Shown: positions 40,548 to 48,809 of the stretch, one piece after another
Position numbering within the stretch: the stretch's first letter is position 1
Layout of the letters: every line of letters begins with the position of its first letter
From: Methylomonas sp. ZR1
GTDB taxonomy: Bacteria; Pseudomonadota; Gammaproteobacteria; Methylococcales; Methylomonadaceae
Reading direction: 5' to 3'
DNA length: 64,000 nt
Assembly (NCBI RefSeq): GCF_013141865.1
Contig: NZ_RCST01000001.1
Span: 4,712,001-4,776,000, forward strand
Notes under the pieces: generated by a model
Databases searched by the model: none
What the model was told of the DNA's origin: nothing
Seen by the model: the letters and a program-made list of their open reading frames with translations, nothing else
Translations under genes and position numbers: made by a program

Positions 40548-41209
40548 GGCTTGACCTCGCGAATCAGATCGACGATGACTTTGGCGGCGGTGACGCCATC
40601 CGGCGCCCAGGCATCCGCACCGACCTTGGTGTACAACTCCGGATCGAAACGGTAGGGAGCGCCGCCTACCGCCAGTTTGATTTGTTGTTCCAGACCACGT
40701 TCTTGTAACAAACTGCGCACACCCAGGCTGCCTTTTTCGCTGGTGGCGGTGTGGACCATCATCGCGGAAACCGCGATGACTTGGGCGTTCTCGGCTACCG
40801 CGGTATCGACGAATTTTTCGGCAGTGACGTTGGTGCCCAGGTCGACCACATCCACCATCAGCGATTTCAAGCAGCCGCTAACGATCCGTTTGCCCAAGGA
40901 ATGCAAGTCGCCGTAGGCGGCACCGATGACGACCCGGCCTATCATTTCCGGCGGTTTACTGAATTTTTCCAGCATTTTTTCGGTGACGTCGGCCGCAATT
41001 TGCGCGGTCATGAAATGCTGGGCCAGATTGGCATCCGGATCTTTTTCGATTAAGGTCATCATCAACTCGATGGCCGGGATAACTAATTTGAAGACGATAT
41101 CCTCGGGGCTGAATCCGTCGTTTAAGGCGTGATTGACGACCTCCAGGGCGGCCGGCTTATCGGTTTCGAATACCGCCTGGTTATAGGATTGAATATAAGC
41201 GTCGAGCAT
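40544..41209 (-). CDS. Corrinoid (B12-binding) methyl-carrier protein
   Basis: A 221-residue protein of the MtaC/MtbC/MtmC type. A four-helix cap domain (residues 1-88) precedes a Rossmann-like B12 domain with D101-L-H103-S-L-G106, the DxHxxG motif whose His is the lower cobalt ligand, then SAMM and VGGAP in the tail-binding part. It would carry a methyl group on cobalt between methyltransferases. It starts on the last base of the RACE stop codon. Confidence 0.93.
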   Translation of the reverse strand: MLDAYIQSYNQAVFETDKPAALEVVNHALNDGFSPEDIVFKLVIPAIELMMTLIEKDPDANLAQHFMTAQIAADVTEKMLEKFSKPPEMIGRVVIGAAYGDLHSLGKRIVSGCLKSLMVDVVDLGTNVTAEKFVDTAVAENAQVIAVSAMMVHTATSEKGSLGVRSLLQERGLEQQIKLAVGGAPYRFDPELYTKVGADAWAPDGVTAAKVIVDLIREVKP

Positions 41210-42846
41210 TATTCGAATTCCTCGATGGACATGGGCTGCAAGCGTAAATTGTCGATAAAGCGGTTTTCATATTCGAAAACCCCGCCAAGATTGACCACGC
41301 GCGCCCGTTGCACAATATTGTTTAACAGACTTGGCCCGGCCGGATTCAACAGCAGTTGTTCGCAGCCGGCCAGACTGGCATTGGCCAGCAGGCTGACCCG
41401 TTCGGGGGGTATAGGAGGCAGTAAGCCAACCCGAAACCCGCTGTTTAGGTCCAAATGTTGACCAAAACTTCCGCAAATCCACAGACGATTCAAATCGCTT
41501 ATTGCCAAGCCTGCGTACGACATCAATTGTGACATGGCAGCGGCTGTCGATGCCTTGGCACGCTGGAAAATATCGATGTCGCTCGCAAAAATGGCACTTT
41601 TGGGAATGTCGGCTTGCAATAAAAAGCCTTGTTCGGACTGCGGTTCGGCGAAGCGTCCGGACGGTTTTAGATGCTTTTGGTCCAGTAGCAAGGCAATGGC
41701 ATCAATGAAGCCGCTGGCGCAGTAGCCGCGCGCCTGGACATCTCCTATCGTCCGTAAGCCGCTTGCCGACACTTTGCAAATCGCACCGGCTTCTGCGGTT
41801 AAACCGTTGCGCATACCTACACCTTCGAAAGCGGGGCCGCCCGGCACGGAACTGACCCACAGGTTGCTGCCGTCCCACACGGCGATTTCGGTATTAGTGC
41901 CGAAGTCGGCCAACAGCATCGGTTGCGATTGTTCAGTAATCCCGGTTGCGAGCAGGTCGGCCAGTAAATCTGAGCCGATAAAACCAGCCAGCGGTTGGGC
42001 GATGTCGATGTCGGCATGCGGTGTGCGCCATATCTGCCGCCAGGCATCGGCATCGGCGGGCAGACATTCGATAGGGCTTTGCCAGTTCTCGGGCTGGTAG
42101 AGGCAGTCGCCGCTATTGCCGCAAATCAGCGTCAACATCGCGGTATTGCCCACTATTAATACTTTGCCCAGTTCCGCCAGTATCGGCGTTATTTCGCCCA
42201 TATCGCGGCTGAGAATATCGCGTATGCCGTCGATGATGGCCGCGCGCGCTTCCCGGCCTATGCGCCGGCAATCTTGATCGTCCAGGCGCTCGGCATCCAG
42301 CCGGGTCAGAATGTCCGCGCCATGCGCGACTTGTGGATTGATGCTGTAGCGGGTGCCGATGCGTCGGCCGGATTGCCGATTCCACAATGACAGGCGGATG
42401 TGTGTCGTCCCCAGATCGACCGCCACGCCGTAGACATACTCGGAAACGGTAGGATTAGCGTGGGCTTGATAAAGCGGGGTGGGGTCCAGACTTTTCCAGG
42501 CGGAATGCGGCGCCGGATTGTCCAGATAAAGCGTGCAGTCGCTGCGTGCCCGCAACTGGCAGGCTAAACGTATGCCGCCAGCCAAATCTTCAGGAAGCAG
42601 CTTTTGCCGTTCCGCCAGCGTCGGTGGGTTAAATTCGCCGTCGACGGTTTGAATCAGACACGCGCCACAGGTGCCCAAACCGCCGCAGGCAGCGCGTACG
42701 CGCAAATCGGTGGTGTCGAGGACTTGGCGTACCGACAGATCGGATTTGAGCAGTATGCGTAACGTCTGATCGTTACTGCCGACCGTTGCCAGCATATCGC
42801 CAGCTGGGTGTGCCGGCAGTCCGGTATCGGGAGGGATGATGGTCAT
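41209..42846 (-). CDS. RACE-type reductive activator of corrinoid protein (2Fe-2S, ASKHA)
   Basis: A 545-residue protein. An N-terminal 2Fe-2S ferredoxin domain has C54, C60, C63 and C96. A linker is followed by the large ASKHA ATPase-like domain (DUF4445) with VAVDLGTTHIRLSLW and LADFGTNTEIAVWD. Such proteins use ATP to reduce inactive Co(II) corrinoid back to Co(I). It is the first gene of the six-gene operon, with a 400-base divergent region upstream. Its presence shows that real cobalt chemistry is intended. Confidence 0.9.
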   Translation of the reverse strand: MTIIPPDTGLPAHPAGDMLATVGSNDQTLRILLKSDLSVRQVLDTTDLRVRAACGGLGTCGACLIQTVDGEFNPPTLAERQKLLPEDLAGGIRLACQLRARSDCTLYLDNPAPHSAWKSLDPTPLYQAHANPTVSEYVYGVAVDLGTTHIRLSLWNRQSGRRIGTRYSINPQVAHGADILTRLDAERLDDQDCRRIGREARAAIIDGIRDILSRDMGEITPILAELGKVLIVGNTAMLTLICGNSGDCLYQPENWQSPIECLPADADAWRQIWRTPHADIDIAQPLAGFIGSDLLADLLATGITEQSQPMLLADFGTNTEIAVWDGSNLWVSSVPGGPAFEGVGMRNGLTAEAGAICKVSASGLRTIGDVQARGYCASGFIDAIALLLDQKHLKPSGRFAEPQSEQGFLLQADIPKSAIFASDIDIFQRAKASTAAAMSQLMSYAGLAISDLNRLWICGSFGQHLDLNSGFRVGLLPPIPPERVSLLANASLAGCEQLLLNPAGPSLLNNIVQRARVVNLGGVFEYENRFIDNLRLQPMSIEEFE

Positions 42847-43246
42847 AGGCGATGGAAACCTGTAGGAGTAGTAGCAATTGCGCTTTCGCTTTCGCTTTCG
42901 TTGAGGCCTGGCATGATGGGGTTTGATCTATTCGGCATGGGCAAAACAGCCAGTGGTTTTCCCCTTTTATTTTAGTGTGTATTGGTGGTTTCGCTGATCC
43001 AATCTTGTGGCGTAAGCGATTTGTCTTTATCAGATCGGCTTTTACGGCATAAACTCCGTGATATGCGGTTATAAGCAGTGCCAAAAGGCACTTTAGGCTA
43101 TCGGCACACTGTTCATGCTGGAATGTCATCAACAATCGGGTAAACTTTGCCGATGCGCCAAAAAGCGGGTTCGTGACCGGAATCGGCTTGCCTGAGACGC
43201 TTGCAGTCAATCCAGATCATGGTTCACCCAAGCCAACGGAATTTAG
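42847..43246. other. Divergent regulatory region with a (CGCTTT) repeat
   Basis: Four hundred bases between the RACE gene and the REC-kinase gene, without a convincing gene. At 42881-42900 CGCTTT is repeated just over three times, 35-55 bases upstream of the RACE start. Promoters for both directions must lie here; I could not identify a consensus pair. Confidence 0.5.
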
Positions 43247-44536
43247 ATGGAATCCGATAAACAATCGACAGAGCGCCAAGCCACCATTTTGTTAGTCGAT
43301 GACGAGTCTATCAACCTGTCGGTTTTCGGGCAGTTTCTCGCCCCGTATTACCAGATTTTGGTAGCGACCAACGGGCAGCGTGCGTTGCAATTGGCGGGTG
43401 GTGCGCCAAAGCCGGATTTGATTTTGTTGGATGTGATGATGCCCGATATGGATGGGTATGAAGTCATCGGCCAGCTAAAAGCTGATCCCAAAACCGGCGA
43501 TATTCCCGTGATATTCGTGACCGCCTTGACTTCTGATCTGGAGGAAGAGCGGGGTTTGTCACTGGGTGCGGTGGATTATCTTTACAAGCCGTGTCATTTG
43601 TCGATTCTATTGGCCAGAATCAAAACCCAGCTGGAACTGAAGCATGCCCGGGATTGGCTAAAAAACCAAAATACCTATCTGGAAGCCGAAGTGCAACGCC
43701 GGCATCAGGAGAATCAGTCTGTACATTTGCAACTATTGCAATCGGAAAAATTGGCGGCGATAGGGCAACTGGCGGCCGGCATTGCCCACGAAATCAATAA
43801 TCCGATTGGTTTCGTCAATTCCAATTTGAATACGCTTAACGGCTATTTGCGCGACGTTTTTTGCGTGATGGATGCTTACAACGCCGCTTTAGCCGAAAAA
43901 AACTTTTCGGAGGAGGCGCTGCAAAATTTGCGCACGCTGAAACAAACCAAGCAGCTTGACTATTTGCGCGGCGATATTCCGGAATTGATTGCTGAGTCCA
44001 TGGAAGGTTTGTCGCGGGTGCGTGACATTATTCAGGATTTGAAGGATTTTGCGCATGCCGATAAAAACGATTGGGAACTGGCCGATTTGCATAAAGGATT
44101 GGATTCCACGCTGAATATTATCAACAACGAGCTGAAGTACCATTGCACCGTGCACAAGCAATACGGCGAGATGCCCGAGATTTATTGCCTGCCTTCGCAA
44201 TTGAATCAGGTGTTTATGAATTTACTGATTAACGCCGCGCACGCTATCGACACCAAAGGCGATATTCATATCAGTACCGGTTGCACGGAGCCGAATGTCT
44301 GGGTGGAAATCCGCGATAACGGCAAAGGTATTGCCCCGGAGAACCTGCCGCGTTTGTTTGAGCCGTTCTTCACCACCAAGCCGGTCGGCAAGGGCACCGG
44401 GCTAGGGTTGTCGGTTTCGCAGAATATCGTCCGTAAGCATGGCGGTAAAATCGAAGTAAGCAGCCAGCTTGGGCAGGGTAGCCGGTTTCGAGTCTGGCTG
44501 CCGATTCGGCCGCCGGAATCGGCGTCTGCCGAATAG
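43247..44536 (+). CDS. Receiver-histidine kinase protein
   Basis: A 429-residue soluble protein. The N-terminal receiver has [16 protein letters not shown] (phosphoacceptor Asp near residue 65). A coiled coil follows (about 125-170), then the HisKA motif GIAHEINNPIGF and an ATPase domain with NLLINAAHAI, DNGKGI and GTGLGLSVS. The NtrB-like HEINNP type differs from the kinase in the corrinoid operon. It is divergent from that operon and followed by a response regulator, so it may supply the second arm of a phosphorelay. Confidence 0.92.
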   Translation: MESDKQSTERQATILLVDDESINLSVFGQFLAPYYQILVATNGQRALQLAGGAPKPDLILLDVMMPDMDGYEVIGQLKADPKTGDIPVIFVTALTSDLEEERGLSLGAVDYLYKPCHLSILLARIKTQLELKHARDWLKNQNTYLEAEVQRRHQENQSVHLQLLQSEKLAAIGQLAAGIAHEINNPIGFVNSNLNTLNGYLRDVFCVMDAYNAALAEKNFSEEALQNLRTLKQTKQLDYLRGDIPELIAESMEGLSRVRDIIQDLKDFAHADKNDWELADLHKGLDSTLNIINNELKYHCTVHKQYGEMPEIYCLPSQLNQVFMNLLINAAHAIDTKGDIHISTGCTEPNVWVEIRDNGKGIAPENLPRLFEPFFTTKPVGKGTGLGLSVSQNIVRKHGGKIEVSSQLGQGSRFRVWLPIRPPESASAE

Positions 44537-44630
44537 TCCGGTGCGTCTGGCGGTTTTTGAATACTAAACTTGCAGAAGGGGCTTTACCTGCCAGACTATG
44601 TCATCAATAGACCACTGTTAGTGCAAAATC

Positions 44631-45170
44631 ATGAACCAGGCAGATATTAAAATACTCATCGTCGACGACGAGCCGAACGTGCTGAAAGCGCTGACGCGGT
44701 TGCTGAAACAGTACGAACCCGTTACCGCAACCAGCGGCGAGGAAGCGCTGTTGTTAGCTGAGGAACATAGCTTTGATTTGGTGATTTCCGATTACCGAAT
44801 GCCGGGTATTAACGGTATCGATTTTTTGATTTTATTCAAGCGCATGCAGCCGGATGCTGTGCGCATTGTTTTGACCGGCTTTGCCGATCTGGAAGGCGCC
44901 CAGCACGCCATCAATGAGGCGGAAGTATTTCGCTTTATCAACAAGCCCTGGAGCAATCTGGAAATTGTCAATGTGGTCGAGAACGGTCTGGCGCACAAAC
45001 GGATGTTGTTGGAAAACCGGGCCTTGGCCGATCAGGTGCGGGCGCAGCAAATACTCCTGAATGAAAAAGAAGCGATTATTAAAGCGCTGGAAGCCGAGGA
45101 GCCGGGTATCACCCAAGTGAATTGGGCGCAGGACGGCTCGATTATTCTCGACGACGAAGATTTTAAATAG
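44631..45170 (+). CDS. Response regulator, receiver plus short coiled coil
   Basis: A 179-residue protein. The receiver has LIVDDE, LVISDYRMPGINGIDFL and the FRFINKPW ending typical of RpfG/HupR-class receivers. It is followed by a helical tail of about 55 residues without a DNA-binding or enzyme domain. It may act through protein contacts or as a phosphate relay. It lies 94 bases after the REC-kinase gene on the same strand. Confidence 0.9.
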   Translation: MNQADIKILIVDDEPNVLKALTRLLKQYEPVTATSGEEALLLAEEHSFDLVISDYRMPGINGIDFLILFKRMQPDAVRIVLTGFADLEGAQHAINEAEVFRFINKPWSNLEIVNVVENGLAHKRMLLENRALADQVRAQQILLNEKEAIIKALEAEEPGITQVNWAQDGSIILDDEDFK

Positions 45171-45278
45171 ACAGTTATAGGTAATTCTTTCCGCGATACC
45201 GTTACCCCTGCGAAACCAGGGGGGTCTAGGTATTAAAGGTTCTCGCTCTATGCCGGAGCTGTGTTGTTCAGAGCACAT

Positions 45279-46055
45279 TTACAGCTGTTCGGTACGTTCG
45301 TCATTACTAAAGGCATTGAAAAATTGCTTCGCGGTTCTGCCGTTTTTGGCGGCATTCTGATGGGCAAAATCCAGCGCCGATTTGTGTAAAGCCTCGCGGT
45401 TGCCGCGATAATCGACGAAATAGCTGTCGACAATATCCAGGTATGTCTGAGTATGCTGCGGGTAAAACGCCAGCCGCAAACCGAAGCGGTCGGACAGTGA
45501 GATTTTTTCCTCGATGGTGTCGGAATAATGCACCTCGTTGTCAGTCAGCAGCGTATCCAGATTGTCGCGCATATGTTCCGGCAGCAAATGGCGGCGATTG
45601 GACGTGGCGTAAAACAGCACATTCTCCGGCGGCATTTCAATAGAGCCTTCCAGCACGCTTTTCAGCGGCTTGTATAGTGCGTCGCCGTTTTCGAAAGACA
45701 GGTCGTCGCAATAAATAATGAAGCGCTGATTGTGTTCGCGGATGTCGTCGACGATTTCCGGCAGATACAGTAAATCTTGTTTATCCACTTCGATGACTCG
45801 TAAACCTTCGTGCAAATATTCGTTCAACAATGCTTTCACCAGCGAGGATTTGCCAGTGCCGCGCGCCCCCCACAACAAGGCGTTATTCGCCGGCAATCCC
45901 GCCAGGAAACGCAGGGTGTTGTCTATCATTTGCTGTTTTTGCGGCTCTATGCCCAGCAGTTGATCCAGCCGGATCGGATCGATTTGCCGAACAGGACGCA
46001 GAAACGCCTGGCGCTGACGCCAAATTGCCGCATAGGTGTGGTTCCAATCTATCAT
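45279..46055 (-). CDS. DUF815-type AAA ATPase
   Basis: A 258-residue ATPase with Walker A WGARGTGKSS, Walker B FIIYCDDLSF and a sensor-like ATSNRRHL. This is the pattern of the DUF815 family of single-domain AAA proteins. The ATG at 46055 follows AAGGATC; a TTG nine codons upstream is less likely. Its cellular role is unknown. Confidence 0.87.
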   Translation of the reverse strand: MIDWNHTYAAIWRQRQAFLRPVRQIDPIRLDQLLGIEPQKQQMIDNTLRFLAGLPANNALLWGARGTGKSSLVKALLNEYLHEGLRVIEVDKQDLLYLPEIVDDIREHNQRFIIYCDDLSFENGDALYKPLKSVLEGSIEMPPENVLFYATSNRRHLLPEHMRDNLDTLLTDNEVHYSDTIEEKISLSDRFGLRLAFYPQHTQTYLDIVDSYFVDYRGNREALHKSALDFAHQNAAKNGRTAKQFFNAFSNDERTEQL

Positions 46056-46403
46056 CTGTGATCCTTGGCTGGGGCCGGTCAAAGTGCCGGTTTGTGTAAA
46101 GAAATGAATATTGTATAAATTTTAGACAATTTAACACCACTCTAAGCACAGCAACAACTTAGCGCGGCTTTTAACGGGTTGCCAACAGACTTATCCACAG
46201 ATTTTGTGGGCAAGTTATAGCGGTTGTGGAAATGTGACTACCCACTGTAGCCAGTATGCGCCGCTTGCTTGGGTAACCAAGGACTGCTTAGACTTTATTT
46301 TAAGTCGCGGCTTTGGCGGCCGAGGCGCGTTTCTGCGCGATGATCGACTTATAATCGATTGTTATTATTTAAACGATAGCTATTGGCTATTTACGGGGTG
46401 GCT
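46056..46403. other. Intergenic region with DnaA-type boxes and the oxyR control region
   Basis: About 350 bases between the divergent DUF815 and oxyR genes. A perfect DnaA box TTATCCACA lies at 46191-46199, and an 8/9 match on the other strand (TGTGGAAAT) at 46225-46233. AT-rich DNA lies at 46100-46135. There is no dnaA, gidA or box cluster, so it is not a convincing origin. The right end holds the oxyR promoter. Confidence 0.55.
46354..46390 (+). promoter_or_regulatory. Candidate OxyR binding site over the oxyR promoter
   Basis: ATAG-N7-CTAT at 46376-46390 matches both outer elements of the OxyR consensus. Exactly 22 bases upstream, ATCG-N7-TTAT at 46354-46368 matches six of eight positions. 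A TATAAT (46350-46355) just before it places the site across the expected transcription start, as in a self-repressing LysR-type gene. There is no clear -35. Confidence 0.55.
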
Positions 46404-47285
46404 ATGAATCTGCGGGATTTACATTATTTAATCGCCGTTGCCGACTTGCGCAGTTTTGTGCAGGCTGCCGACCGTTGTTGCATCAGCCAGCCGACTTTGA
46501 GTACCCAGATTAAAAAGTTGGAAGATGAATTGGGTATCCAGATTTTCGAGCGCACCAATAAAAAAGTGCTGCCTACCGAGCTAGGCGAGCAGATCGTGGC
46601 GTCGGCAAGGCGCATCTTGAAGGAGCAAGACAATATCAAGGAACTGGCTGCGACGGCCCAAGACCCGTTGGCCGGCAATTTGCGCTTCGGTGCTTTTCCC
46701 ACCCTGGCTACCTATTTATTTCCGCCATTGGTCCCCCTAATCAAGAGAGATTTACCGCGCATCCGGCTGATTCTGGTGGAGGAAAAAACCGAACAATTGT
46801 TACAACAGCTCCGCAGCGGGCAGATGGATTGTGCTTTGCTGGCCCTGCCGATTTACGAGGATTTCCTGGAAAGTCAGGCCTTGTTCGACGATGAGTTTTT
46901 GCTGGCCGTGGCGGACGGTCATCCGTTGGCGGCCAAGCCGCAAGTCGAGTCAGACGATCTAAACGGCGAACATTTGCTGTTGCTTGACGAAGGCCATTGC
47001 CTGCGTGGGCATGCCTTGCAAATCTGCCAAACAATCGGCGCCGACGAAGAACAGGATCTTCGCGCCACCAGCCTGGAAACCTTGCGGCAAATGGTTCGCG
47101 CCGGTACCGGCATCACCTTCATGCCACGTATCGCGGTGCGCGACGAACCGGGGCTACGTTATCTGCCATTCGCTGAGCCGGCACCTAGCCGGACCATAGG
47201 CATGGTTTGGCGCAAAACCAGTGCCAGAGGGGAGCTGATTCGGTGCTTGAGCGGCTTGGTGCAGGATGCCGCTAAGGACATTTAG
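46404..47285 (+). CDS. oxyR: Hydrogen peroxide-responsive regulator OxyR
   Basis: A 293-residue LysR-type regulator with an N-terminal winged helix (MNLRDLHYLIAV...QPTLSTQIKKLE). The peroxide-sensing pair is visible in DEGHCLRGHALQIC, with nine positions between the two Cys as in E. coli C199/C208. ATG at 46404 follows GGGGTGG; a start seven codons upstream would overlap the candidate operator. No katG or ahpC lies nearby. Confidence 0.93.
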   Translation: MNLRDLHYLIAVADLRSFVQAADRCCISQPTLSTQIKKLEDELGIQIFERTNKKVLPTELGEQIVASARRILKEQDNIKELAATAQDPLAGNLRFGAFPTLATYLFPPLVPLIKRDLPRIRLILVEEKTEQLLQQLRSGQMDCALLALPIYEDFLESQALFDDEFLLAVADGHPLAAKPQVESDDLNGEHLLLLDEGHCLRGHALQICQTIGADEEQDLRATSLETLRQMVRAGTGITFMPRIAVRDEPGLRYLPFAEPAPSRTIGMVWRKTSARGELIRCLSGLVQDAAKDI

Positions 47286-47713
47286 GTATACACCGCTGGC
47301 GTGGCAACTATTTTATTGGCAGTTCGTGAACTGACGGCCAAATGATATTTTCCACGAAAACCTTTGATGTTCTTTTGCTCTGTATGGCAGCCTGTCGGCT
47401 GCGGGTGTTCGCTAGAAGTTAATTTGTATTTAGCCGACAAAAAGGCGGGCCTTGTCTCGTATGTCCGTTTAAAAGCTGAGATAGGTACTTACTGTGGGAT
47501 ACTGGAGTAATCCCCGCCGGGAAATTACAAATCGTCTAATATTTGCAAGGTCCTTAAGCCTTATTGCGCCTGGTAACAGCCCGATGCTTGGAATATTTGA
47601 AGGCGGAGATACGAGGCTCGACAAAAATTGCGACTATTTTCACTAATGCCTTGGGCCTTGTGGCCAAGCAAGCACGTTGCACGTGCCGGGCTTTTACCTT
47701 GGGAGTACCCCTC
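47286..47713. other. Intergenic region with hairpins and a repeat fragment
   Basis: About 430 bases without a gene. CAGTTC-GT-GAACTG lies at 47320-47333 and GCAGCC-TGTC-GGCTGC at 47387-47402, which may end oxyR transcription although T runs are missing. A diverged piece of the structured repeat family spans 47464-47553. Just before the PEP-CTERM start, two more hairpins (around CTTGGGCC...GGCCAAG and GCACG...CGTGC) make a structured leader. It does not match a cyclic-di-GMP riboswitch. Confidence 0.5.
47464..47553 (+). repeat. Diverged 3' fragment of the structured repeat family
   Basis: TCCGTTTAAAAGCT, then CCCCGCCGGGAAATT and CGTCTAATATTTGCAAG, aligns in order with TCCGTTCAAAAGCT, CCCCGCCGAGAAATT and CGTTTAATATTTGCGAAG of the copies at 48389 and 48810, with a deletion between the blocks. 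Confidence 0.65.
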
Positions 47714-48391
47714 ATGAACAAAAAACAGTTATTACCTGTTGCTATCGCATTGTTGACGTCGCAGCCGATTCTCGCCAGCGTGTCCAGTTCGTTCGATGTC
47801 GACAGCGAGAACTGGCAAATCGTCAGTTTTGCCGATTTCAGCCAGAACAATTATTCGATCATCGGCCAATACCAACCCAGTCATGTATCAGGTGGTGGCA
47901 ATCCCGGCAATTATCTCGCCGCCTCCGACCCTGACGCCGGCGATTTTACCTTCTCCGCTCCCTCGGCTTTCCTGGGCTCGCAGCTCGGCGCTACCGGGCT
48001 GTCCTACGATTTGACGTATCGCGATGGTGCTGTCAATTGGCAAACCACCGACGTCATGTTGGTTGGCAACGGCCAACGCCTACTCTGGAAACGCGACCCG
48101 AATATCGTGCCGGATAGTAGCTGGACTCATATCAGTCTGACTTTGGCGCCCTCCTCGGAATGGCGGTTGGGCAGCACAGGCGGGGTGTTCGCCAGTCAAA
48201 GTGATTTTCAAAATGTCCTATCCAATTTGAGTGGGTTGTACATTCACGGCGAATTTACCAACGGTATCATCGAAACCGCCGGCCTGGATAATGTGGTTTT
48301 GCAAACGGTGCCGTTGCCGGGAGCGTTTTGGTTGTTTGGGGTGGGGGTTGCGGGATTTTGGTCATGCAATCGCAATGGGATATTGCGCTAA
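47714..48391 (+). CDS. PEP-CTERM-type exported protein, lectin/laminin-B-like
   Basis: A 225-residue protein with a signal peptide (cleavage near LAS). Its beta-rich middle (SFDVDSENWQIVSF...SGLYIHGEFTNG) resembles laminin-B/discoidin-like exported domains. The C-terminus VPLPGAFWLFGVGVAGF plus CNRN is a PEP-CTERM sorting signal in its VPLP form. It would be processed by an exosortase and linked to exopolysaccharide. ATG at 47714 follows GGGAGT. Its stop codon coincides with the start of the first 420-base repeat. Confidence 0.85.
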   Translation: MNKKQLLPVAIALLTSQPILASVSSSFDVDSENWQIVSFADFSQNNYSIIGQYQPSHVSGGGNPGNYLAASDPDAGDFTFSAPSAFLGSQLGATGLSYDLTYRDGAVNWQTTDVMLVGNGQRLLWKRDPNIVPDSSWTHISLTLAPSSEWRLGSTGGVFASQSDFQNVLSNLSGLYIHGEFTNGIIETAGLDNVVLQTVPLPGAFWLFGVGVAGFWSCNRNGILR

Positions 48392-48809
48392 GTTGTTAAG
48401 TGCTTGTGTCGCTGGCGCGACGGTTTGTTTTGGAGTCGGGTCTCGGCCCGACAGCCGAGGTACTTTCTTTTGCTCCGCCAAAAGAAAGTACCCAAAGAAA
48501 AGGCGGCCCGGATGCCGCTTGTTCCCTGCGCTCCGAAGCTTTTGAACGGGGTTGCCGAAAGGGGCTTCCTGCCCCTTCGGCAACGTGCGGCATCCATGCC
48601 GCACCCCTTCGGGCTAATCCGTTCAAAAGCTCCGGTGCTCGGCGCGGCAAACGGGAGAAAACCCCGCCGAGAAATTTGAAACCGTTTAATATTTGCGAAG
48701 TTTTTGTAGGGCGCATTAGTGATAGCGTAATGCGCCGAATGTTTGAAGGGCAGCATACGGCGCAATTCGGCTGCGCCGATTGACGCCCTACGATTGCGAG
48801 TTACGGTCT
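48389..48809 (+). repeat. Structured noncoding repeat, tandem copy 1
   Basis: A 421-base unit directly repeated at 48810. It contains nested hairpins: ACTTTCTTTTG / CAAAAGAAAGT (48462-48489), GCTTTTGAACGG / CCGTTCAAAAGC (48538-48549 with 48619-48630), CCGAAAGGGGC / GCCCCTTCGG and GCGGCAT / ATGCCGC. A MITE-like end piece GTAGGGCG...CGCCCTAC lies at 48706-48791. Both strands have open frames, but they lack ribosome sites and follow the hairpins, so they are not counted as genes. Confidence 0.85.

Noticed and set aside
42773..43210. 145-codon minus-strand frame before the RACE gene
   Set aside because: It overlaps the RACE start in another frame, shows no domain, and its composition is that of noncoding DNA.
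45204..45225. ACCCCTG...CAGGGGGGT hairpin as a terminator after the response regulator
   Set aside because: The stem is short, with unpaired Gs and no T run on either strand.
46056..46403. Possible replication origin
   Set aside because: One perfect and one near-perfect DnaA box only, with no dnaA, dnaN, gidA or parAB nearby.
47553..47713. Cyclic-di-GMP or other riboswitch before the PEP-CTERM gene
   Set aside because: Hairpins are present but the conserved GEMM core sequences are not seen.
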